A stretch of DNA of 64,000 nucleotides from the NCBI RefSeq assembly GCF_037975245.1, contig NC_092581.1, forward strand, positions 1,624,501-1,688,500. The letters run 5' to 3'. The notes below the pieces were generated by a model that saw only the letters and a program-made list of their open reading frames with translations, made no database searches and was not told where the DNA came from. Made by a program: the position numbers and the translations under genes. The DNA is from Apostichopus japonicus. Taxonomy: Eukaryota; Echinodermata; Holothuroidea; Aspidochirotida; Stichopodidae. The first letter of the stretch is position 1, and the number at the start of each line of letters is the position of its first letter. Positions 35,930-46,556 of the stretch are shown here, in pieces.

Positions 35930-36330
35930 AAGAACAACTTCCCAAAACAAGCTAAGAAAAAACCTTGTTCCATTTGGGAGATATCACGCACAAGGCCGAA
36001 GACTTGATCAAGTCCAAAAATAACATTGAGCCATGTACTCACATGTAGGCTACTTCAGTATATATTTTATATAGTTATTGCTACTTGTTACGATGTCTAT
36101 TTTCCGAAACGGATATGAGTTTTGCAAAAGTAAACTAATGAAGTGTCAACACTGTTAACATTTTATATTGAAAATATCAAAAGGGAAACAAAATAGAAAG
36201 TAAATGGTTTCAGTTTCTTGTAGCACTTTGACATCACAGATTAACCAAATTTTACAGTTCTCGGAAAAGATTTTTAAATAGGATACGTCTCAAACGGAGC
36301 AAGATCTTTCGAAGCAATTTCGGGGGTGAG
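35930..36330. repeat. Segment homologous to intron 3 of the mGluR-like gene
   Basis: Words such as aacaacttccc, atttgggagatatca, gacttgatcaagt, cgctgttaaca-like and gttgcag/gtttcag...atcac occur in the same order here and at about 46720-47190, over roughly 400 bp at moderate identity. It could be a dispersed repeat or a remnant of a duplication of the receptor locus. Confidence 0.5.
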
Positions 36331-36787
36331 TTGCTTTTTGACAAAGATCTCTGTCATATAAGCTATTAAATATGTTTTATGTAGTCAGGTATAGCCATCT
36401 TGTGATCAACTCGTTTATTCAATAGATTTATACAATTTACAGTATAGAGGGCGGTATGTCAGAATAGTCATTAAATACAAGTATTCTGAATACATGACAT
36501 AAGCTACTGATGGTTGGATTTCTGTCTTCTTGAACTGTCACAAACCAAATCGGACGAAAAGTCGGATGGTATCTGCTTGAGTTTAAAAGTCCGTATAGAA
36601 CTTGCTTGTTAGAAATATACTTGTCTTTCCATGTAGCACCACCACCATGTATAAACATCGGTGGATACGGGTATATAGGTCTATTCGTAACGAACCACTC
36701 AAACTAAATAATTGTTATAATTGCAATGAAAACACTAGTTGTTTCACACTCGCAGCAGGCTAAGGCATGTAAGCGTGTAGTGTTAGT

Positions 36788-37060
36788 GGAGTGTTAGCTC
36801 AGTGATCAACGCCGGTGCCTTTCAATCATAAGGTCCCGAGTTCGAGTCACTCCAAAATTAATGTATGTCGTCCAGTTACCGTTGTCAATTGACAATTCAT
36901 AACCATGGACGTTAAATATGAATCTAAGAGACTGACTTCGGTCAGCTTGCGGCTTTGATAAGCCAATGAGGCTTCTTCGCGAGTTCTTGCTTGCAGGAGG
37001 ATCTAAAATACATACTTAGATATGGCACGCATACATACATACACCCATACATACATACAA
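36788..37060 (+). mobile_element. tRNA-derived SINE, copy 2
   Basis: The tRNA-like head at 36788-36854 has a matching acceptor stem (ggagtg/cactcc), A box ttagctcagtgatcaacgcc and B box gagttcgagtc. The body repeats copy 1 (catggacgttaaat, cttcggtcagcttgcgg, ttcgcgagttcttgcttgc) and ends in (atac)n. It is not called as a functional tRNA because the anticodon arm is irregular and the SINE body follows directly. Confidence 0.85.
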
Positions 37061-40058
37061 GTGTCAACATGCAAGTCATTGGAACAAAGCACTTGGTATT
37101 TACAGTTGTATTCCTCCGTTGAAAAGTTGGTAAATGTTAATTGTATCAGACTAGTCCAGAGCTCGCTAAACAAAACTACGGGTTCTCAGTTCACTGTCCT
37201 GATGGTCATGACGCTTAAACTTATTCCCACAAAATGAGTTGAGTTTAATTTAGACAATTTAATGTAGATAAGTATTGTACTGCTTTGCAGATGAGAGAGA
37301 ACATTATAAGGCTTTCTAGCATATTTTTGGGACAATGCTAGTAATTTTTAAAGTGCGAAGTTCATAGGTCTTTTGTCTGTCTTGGAAACTGGGTTGGCGT
37401 ACCAAGAATCAGGAGAAATCCACATTTTACGATCACTGGACCACTTTGGCTGTTTTAAACAGATGATTGAAAGACCCTGCCAATGTATATGAGCAGATTG
37501 CGATTAAAAAAAATGTTAGCTAATTGCTGATTGATTCAGACGGAACTTTTAAGCAATTTGTAATTTGTTTACTTTGTCCGTTATGACAAAATTGTTGTCC
37601 TTTTTTGTTTACAATCATCTGGCAATTTAAACCACCTTTTATAGTCTGCAACCTCAAGGTTCTAGGCACGTATTGAATTAATGGCGTTCAAAAAGAACAC
37701 CAGCTTTTTTTATATCCACAATCGCGGATGTGACGATCGTGCGTTTGTTTTAACTTTCACCGGTTTGTTAGAATAACAACACACGTAGAGAAGCTCCGTG
37801 AACTGTGAAACAGTCTGGTGTGAATGCGCGGCCGATGGATATACCGGTTACGATATGATGTTACCCTAACTATACACCAGATACAAGAAATTGACAGTAA
37901 AGTCACGTGTAAAACAATGAGCTTCATCTACCGGAGTGTCTCTTCAAGATAGGTGTCAGATAGGTGCAGCTTCTAGATTGACGTTAACTAAATATATCCA
38001 ATGTGCAGTTTCTTAAAATTATTTAATATACTCTATAGACCCAATACATGGTATGTAAGGTTATGATGTCATATTTGTCACCTTAAATAGAACTTGTTTA
38101 CACGCCAAGAAAAACGACCGTCTGCCCGTGCACTGCAGGCCAGTATGGTATCTTCAATAGATCATTTGCTATAACAACAATGAACGTTTACCAACCTTCC
38201 TTTCAGTCATGCAGGATGCATGGACAGCCATAAAACAAATCCAGGTCTTCCTTTCTATTTCGTTGGTAAAACGCAAGTATTATAGACACTGTACTGATAT
38301 AACAACGGCGGGAAACAGCCTGGTCGACAGCAAACTGCGACAGAGAAGAACACAATTCAGGCAAACAGTTATTTATGCACTAACATTAACAAATTAGGTT
38401 ACTTTATGTTACTGTATTAAACCGAGGCTGGTTCCCTGTTTCGGCTATATTGGACGTTGGCAGGTAAGTTAACTACTACATGCAGGAAACCTTTGCTTTC
38501 GAATCGTATCATTTCATCGTTTCTAGTCAATGTTATGGCGGCATATTGTTGTATACCGGTACATCATAAAATGATTTGCTTGAATATAATGTCTATACTA
38601 TAGACGATGCATTTGCTCTAAACTCATTTCTTTCATAAATCCTCACTCAGAATCGGACAATAACATCAGTTTTTCCTTGTTTGACTAAAAAGTCAAAATC
38701 CTACAGACGCCGTGTAACGGTTAGAAAGATATAGTGTTGCGGACCTTTTATTGCAGCAGCAACTTTGTTGAAAGATATCACGTGGTTTTAGAGTCAGTTT
38801 TGATATCCGACAAGTGTATCTGATCTGTCGGGGTTTAACATTGACAGGTTTTTACGTACAAATATCACACCATGCATGATTGTTGTTTAAACATAACATC
38901 AAAAGAACGGTTTAAACAATCATTGCTTTCATTGTATTGGCCAGCCTCAATCAGTACTAATTGCGGTATGTTGAACATTTTGCTGCATACCATTCAATCG
39001 TGGGGTGGGGGGGGGGTTGTATACTTTTATTAATAGATGTGGAGAATGATAACTTTCGACCCCTCCCCCACACCCTCGTAACCCACCCCTCCTATACTTG
39101 TATTCTCATGGAATCAATGGTTATGATACTGCGGATAACCAAATTCATATTAAAATGGTTCATCCGTCGTATAAGTTTCCTGTTAACTACATTAGGTTGT
39201 TTGATTCTAGGCTGGTGTTTAGATACTCTTATATATGCCCTATGAATAATGTGACCTGGCTGTATGCCACAAATTAGGAGCAGCTTATTATAAATACTTT
39301 TTATATAGGTTTATATAGACATAGTTTAGGAATCCTAGATTACGCCCCCCCCCCCCCCTCTACGCACCCTCCCATCCCACTTTCCTTCTTAAGTATGGTG
39401 ACCTCTCCGAGTCCTGTATGCCTATATGATGTGCATGCCCCAGTATACAATTGTTCGCAATACTTCATACAAATTAGGCGGTGGTTTACCAAAGTGTCTT
39501 TTATCTTTTATCAAAGGCCTAATTGTGTTTCGAGCTCTTTTGCATATTAATTCATTTCCTTAAATCAGCAGGGAAAATGAATTTTAAAAATTGAGGTCAA
39601 TATATTCAATTGTTTGTTACTTAGCTACATTTTGTTATTCGTTTCAGTAATAAGGAAATGTGTATAGTCAGCATTTAGCTGAACTCTGGAGAAGTTTAAC
39701 ATGTTTCTGAGACTTAATGACGAGGAAGTTATCATAGTTAATATAATTGTATTTACATTTGGCTAGTTACATGAGGAAAACTATGTACGTAGGGATTTTT
39801 TCTTATGTAAACAGTTGTGAAGCAAGCAGTCAGCATAAGTTCAGTATATAAACTATAGAATACTTTATATTCAAACGTTTCCACTTAAACGTTTTACTTG
39901 CAAACCGAATGTTAGTGTGAAAGGTTGACAATCTTCAACCTTAACTATATAGAAATTCTTCTTAAAATCTTTTTTTATTTTATTTTATAGGTCTTTGGTA
40001 TTGACGGGATTTATATAATTGGTTAATTGAGTAATTTATGGCCCAACTTTTGTAGACA
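37061..40058. other. Upstream flank of mGluR-like gene, no gene seen
   Basis: No coding sequence I can support. C/G runs occur at 39004-39016 and 39342-39358. The promoter and 5' UTR of the receptor gene should lie in or upstream of this stretch, but no clear TATA or initiator can be assigned. Confidence 0.35.
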
Positions 40059-40598
40059 ATGGAACTGGATTATTTCTTTTTTATTCTGATGTGTCTTTGT
40101 GTGCAAGGAGAGCTTTTAACTTCCCGCTCCGTGAGTGCTAGAACCATGCCGGATCGTGAAGTTTACAGACAAGACGGTGACTTTGTCATTGGAGCCTTAC
40201 TAGCTCTTCGAGGGTTTCACGAAGAAACTCGAATTTGCGGCAAGATCCCCGACTATGGAGCTGTCCGTAGAGCTGAAGCGGTTGCGTACGCCGTCGACAG
40301 AATTAACCAAAACCCGGCAATTTTGCCGAATACCACTATTGGTTACGAGATATACGATACATGTTACGACCGGTCATTAGCTTTGGAGAATTCCTTAAAA
40401 TTCACCAGAAACTTTCGTGATATAGATAATGTGATCGGCGTCGTAGGGACCTCGCTAAGTTCCACCTCAGAGTTGACGACGACGTTTCTGTCCATTTTCG
40501 AAATCACGATGGTCAGCCATTTTGCTACTAGTGATGAGTTAAGTGATACCTTACGCTATCCATACTTTATGAGGACAATACCTCCCGACTCTTACCAG
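40059..40598 (+). CDS. mGluR-like exon 1 (signal peptide and first half of lobe 1)
   Basis: 180 codons; donor gtaaag at 40599, phase 0. The sequence runs from the hydrophobic [16 protein letters not shown] through [12 protein letters not shown] to the PPDSYQ end. Asn-linked sites include NTT in LPNTT. Confidence 0.92.
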
Positions 40599-43500
40599 GT
40601 AAAGTATACATATGCCTCTTCATTATTATCTATAACGTGCGGCTCAGGAATGTATGTGCGACCACTTCATTATTCGGTCGGTATGGAGTCCCAAGTCCTC
40701 TCATGCAGACCTGACGCGTATAGTGTTTGTGAGAATATATTTTGTGGAGGAGGGTGGTGGGGGGGGGGGGGGCAATTGGTTACATCCCGGGTCTCGGTGT
40801 CGATTAGCGGCCCGGGCAAGTTTGGGATATAAAGAAAAACGTGTTCTCATCTTCATGTCAGAAAATTCGTAGTCCAAGTTTAAGCATTTTCCCATATATG
40901 CAGGGTATCATACGTTAAGCAGGCTTGACAAAGGGTGGGGTTTTGGGGTTTTAAAGGCCCGGAGTAATTAAAGGGACATGGCAATGAGGGGCTAGGTGGG
41001 GTTGGGGGAAGAATAATGTCAGGGCTAGGAATAGGCTACCGGAAAATTTGTATGCCCATATACCATGAATGAACGAATTCCTCAAATTGTTGACATAATT
41101 GTCCGAGTGGGGTCCGACTTAACTCTCGAAGCCCTTAAAGCCATGAATAGTTTACTGATGGTGGCCCATGAACAGTGGCGGCGGAACCGGGGGGGGCTTG
41201 GGGGGCTCAGCCCCCCCAATGAAAAAGTTGAGGGGGCAAATGCGTGATAAGCCCCCCCCAATATTTACCAAGGCTCCGAAACGTGCATCTGCCCATTTTT
41301 CAATGCATATTTGTCGATCTGTCCGATGCACACGTATACTATATAGGTGTAATAATTTTAGTAAATGCTGGGGGACCCTCGGCCCGTCCCCTGGCTATAG
41401 ACCACATTGTCACCCCAACCGCGTCTTCACGCCCCGTGAAAAGTGGAAGCAGTGAGTGTGAGTACCGGTAAGCGTAACACAACTTCGTCTTAGGCCAATG
41501 ACTTGCCTCGTTTCAGCCAGTTCTCAAACATCCCCTTACTTGGTGACGGAGCGTCCATATATATAGTCAGGGGGCGGATGCCCCCCCCCCCTGACGGACT
41601 CAAATGGACTGCTGGCGCCCTTTTCAGCACTACTTTTTACTTATTCGCGATTATTGACTATTTTATTGCGCTCTCATATACCTATTGACATTTTTCATAT
41701 TCTGTTGGTGTAATTTTCCGACAAAATGGAGACGACACCTATTTATTCACTGTTTATCTGAAAATTAGCAAGGCCCAGAAAGGGTCATTTCCTGCAATCT
41801 AGGGAGTATCTTTACTCAAAAAACTTCTGTACGCTCCGCGCCAACCTGTGGTGGCGCTCCTCTTAGATAGTGTCGAAAGCGCCCATACAGACCATTCTTG
41901 CCCCCCCCCCTGACCAATACCCCTAGCTCCGCCACTGCCCTTACTACACTCAAAAACGTCTTTGCGAGTACACTACGAGTAATAGCTACTCTCTTAAAAC
42001 ATTATCGAAGATACAAATTACAATGTTTTTACAGACTTTTACGTGCAATCTGAGAAATTGCAGGCTTGAGACCCATGTTTTAGGGCTAGGTATTCGCAGC
42101 ATAAAACACTCGGGAAGTGCCGTTTCCGGCCATCTGGGGGTTTGAAAAACCCAAAATTTTCTTGTACGCTCCGCGCCAACCGATGGTGGCGCTCCGCTTA
42201 GATGGTCTCCACACATTAGCCCCCCCAATAATTTTTCCGTTCCGCCGCGCCTGCCCATGAAGGTGACCCATAGTGAATTAGTAAGTCGAAATTTCGAATT
42301 TTTATGATCGGAAGTTTGAGAAGAAAATTCAAGATTCAACGGAATACGATGTGCTAATCCACATGATCCATGCAGCTGAATGATCCAGCTATAGCTTAAA
42401 CATGAAGTGCATCTCTAGTTATAACAACTTGGAGGGAGCAGAATCATTTTAAACCTGCCCTCTCAGCTAGATCATTTTAAGCGCATTTCCAACGGTCACC
42501 TATTGGCTAATGAACTCTACTCTAATTGTGACATGGATAAAGTACAAAAAGAGTTTTAACATTTGGCAAATTCCAAGGCATGAACCTTTACGGATGGGCT
42601 TTAGATGATCAAACCAAATTTGAAACGGGGGTGTGACGGTAGGGTAAGGCTGCCTTAAAGAGGGCGTTGGGTTCAACCTCCAGAGTTATGATGAAGTTTA
42701 TACGTCAAATGGTGCAATTTCAAGCGTATTTAGACTCTAAATAAGGTCTATATTGTTATAGGTCCGAGCTTGCAAGGTTACGCCAATAAAGAACTTTTAA
42801 ATTTTGCCACGGCATGCAGGCACATTCTAATTCCACTCCATGATCACAATTTCATTTTTTTTTAATATTCTATTCCATCATTATGCCAACAATTCTTCTG
42901 TTCTCTTTCTTTTCCAGATTATGGCCATAATTGACATTTTAAACCATTTCGGATGGGAATATGTCGCTTTTATTTATTCCGAAAGTTTATATGGCCGACG
43001 AGCTTACGACATTTTCACAGCAGAAATCACAACAACTGGTATATGTGTCTCTTATTCTCGTAGTCTGGGCTTGGCAGCAAAGGAAGTTACCTACAGAGAA
43101 ACGATAGATGATCTACTGAAAATCCACAGAGATTCTTTGTTCTCCGCGGTTGTACTGTTCGCCGAACTTGAAAATATTCACGGTCTGATGAGAATGGCGT
43201 CCCAAAGAAACGTGACGGGTCAATTTATCTGGATCGGTAGTGATTCGTTTGGCATTCCGTGCCTTCATAGTGTGCTGGGTACTGAAGAAGCAGCATTGGG
43301 TAAGTTATTTAAACAATGGTAGTCTAATTAATGCTAATTAAATGTAAAACTATATTCAGATAATACAGAACCGTGGTATTTGGACCCCTCCAGCCCATTA
43401 TGTGGCCACCCCCTAGTGGTACGATATAGGCATAATAGTCTGGTCCCCTAACGCGAGGAATGAAAACATCCGCTACTGGGGACCACGTTTGCAGAATGGT

Positions 43501-46039
43501 TTACATTTGACCAACCCTCCCCCCCCCCCCCCCTCCATTAATATATTTCCTTGTACTCAGTAAAAATGTGCCCAAGGTAAATATCATATGTGTTTTATTT
43601 TTGAACAACCCCGTGATCCCTTCTCATGTTACAAACAGTCACTCGGAGGTAGTGGAGGGGTGCATTCCTATATAATTCGGCCCATTACACTATTTAGTAC
43701 ATACATGAAAACCCCCTGCAGGAACAAACTAAATCAGTTCCCTATTTTTGCAAATAATCGGCGAAATACATGTTAATAGCTTAAGGTTTTGCCATGATCT
43801 TAAATTAAACAGATCGGGCTAAAAAATATCTTCTGATGAAGTTATGTTCAATTTCATGTCCAGGTGCATTTACGATTATACCCAAGGCAGGAACTTCTGA
43901 TTCGTTCGACGATCATTTTAGAAGAGAAGTTGATAATAACTTATCGGAGAATCCATGGATTGCCGAATACAGAGAAGAAGAAGGTAATAGAGTCAGCGAT
44001 TGTCCGGCTTTCGAATCTCTGGTCGCGGATGCTGTTGAAGTGATCGCACGAGGACTGGACAGACTTTGTGTTTCGTCTTGTAATTCTTCAGATCTAGTAA
44101 GAAATAGACCCTTACTTCAGAAATATTTAACAGGCGTGAAGTTCCATAGCAGTGCTAATGGTCCTGTCTTCTTTCCCGAAAATGGCGACCCACCTGGGAG
44201 ATATGACATCCGCCAACTGTACAAGGATCACCAAGGAAACTACAGCTTCCGAACAGTAGGGAATTGGACTGCCAACGGTGGACTCGAAATTACCCCTCAA
44301 GTGGCATGGTTTGTTGAAAATGTCTCTGGGCGATACAGTAGTAAAGGAATACCCAAATCGATCTGCTCGGATCCTTGTCCAACTTACCAACGGCGTGTAT
44401 TCTCGGAAGATCAGCCATGTTGTTGGCAGTGCGAAAATTGTGATGGCGACAAACTCGTCATCGATTGGACTTGTCAAAAGTCGTGCATTAACCGTACATC
44501 GGGTGTCTATCAATGGCCGAGTCAAGATCGGAAAAAATGCACCGATTTGGAAGAATTGCCAATAGCTAAGACGGGAATGTCTATCACAGTTATTTTGATA
44601 GGATTACTTGGAATGATTTCAACCTTAACCGTGTCTTTGTTTTACGTTCAAAAACGAGAAGAGAAACTTGTGAAGGCCTCCAGTCGTGAACTAAGTTATA
44701 TTATCTTGGTAGGATTATTTTTTAATTACCTATCAGCGGTCATTTATAGGCTGAACGCGAGTATCACGGTGTGTACACTTAGCAGAATAATACCGCACGT
44801 GGCCATATCTCTAATCTATGTCTCCATTGCAACAATTACCGTTAGATTGTTTCGAATCTTTAAAGCGGGGAAAAAGTCCATTAGACGACCAAGTTTCATC
44901 AGTCCGAAGTCCCAAGTGGTTACAACTATGCTCCTATCTTTATTACCTGTAAGTATGTTTATGTTGAAATCCTTTAAATATGTTTCAAAAGATGTATTAA
45001 ACTTTATGGCACGCCAAAATGGACTAGCAAATATTACGTATAGTGTCCGATTTGTTAACAGGACGATATAGTGATTCAATCATTGTTAGATATATGCTAA
45101 TATGGCCACAATATTTAAAAAAAAAATCATTGAACAAAAATTAGAATTTTATAGCTTTGATTTTTTTAATATGTTGTAAAATGAAATCATATATCTACAA
45201 ACGGACACATAGACATGAAACTGCATTTTGTTTCCTATCAACTTCGGTGACGTCATGACAGACGATTGAGTTCTTTTAGCCATAGTTTGCGGATGATTTC
45301 GGGCAAGGGGAGGTGGGGAATAACATTTAATATTCTCCTGACTGATTAAGGTAGGCGTTGAACCTATACGGAAGAGCCGGGCGAATGAAGGGTTCATAAA
45401 GGAGGGACTATATGTCCCTGTGGTCGTTGAAGCCGACTCCCATTTAGTGGGTCTGTCCATGGTCCTCCTAGAATTTGGTATTAAAAAATTACACCTTTTT
45501 ACTACCTGTTACTACTTTTTACTACCTGTTTCGATCAGAAAATGGTGACTTTGAATTTACATGAAAGTCTGACATAGAAATATGATAAGACAAAATAGTG
45601 TTTATAGAGTTAATTTTAAGCCTTTGATTTTGAAAGTTTTGGTACCTCCACGCATGCTGACCTACCAATGTTGTCTTTGAAAGAATAAGGAGTTCTTCAG
45701 GCCTGTTATTATCACTTATCAAATTGATATGCATATTGAATTATAACAATGACGGTATACTTGTTATCCTGTCAGGAGACATCGAAACTAAAAGAAAATG
45801 TTATTCTTCAATTAAAAAAAAAAAAAAACTTGCTTATAGTTCACACACGTATATAGCAAACACAAACAGACTTTGATATATTTGTTGTTGTTGAAACATC
45901 CTAGATATAAAGAAAGGTGAATACTCTTTTCATCACGCATGCGTCTTCCGTCTAATTACTAACCAGCCATTTCCTATATAAATAGACTTGGTTACAAATG
46001 CACTTTCTATGGGAATGGTGGAGAGTATATATATATATA

Positions 46040-46095
<56 letters not shown>

Positions 46096-46138
46096 TATAT
46101 ATATTTATATATATATATATATCTGATAATATCTAATA

Positions 46139-46184
<46 letters not shown>

Positions 46185-46472
46185 ATATAAAAAAAATCCA
46201 CTTCACGACCGGTTTCGTCCCTTTGGGACTCATCAGGCGAAGGTAGGAATCGAATCCCGGATCTCGTGTCACGAACCGAAGTCCGTATACCACTCGACCA
46301 CAGTGATTCTACTGGTGTGTTAGAGCGTATAAATTGGCTTTGAATAACTGTCATTAAGGGCGTATTACCCAAGTGTTATGATTGTACAGAATGCACCCCT
46401 GGCGCTTTGAATCTGACAATTTTACACAGAATAACCACTCTTGATAGGCAAGCCAAGCCGTAAATAATAATT

Positions 46473-46556
<84 letters not shown>

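Noticed and set aside
36788-36854. Possible functional tRNA gene
   Set aside because: A and B boxes and the acceptor stem are good, but the anticodon loop is irregular and a SINE body with (atac)n tail follows.
44127-44525. 132-codon - strand ORF
   Set aside because: It is the antisense shadow of receptor exon 3.
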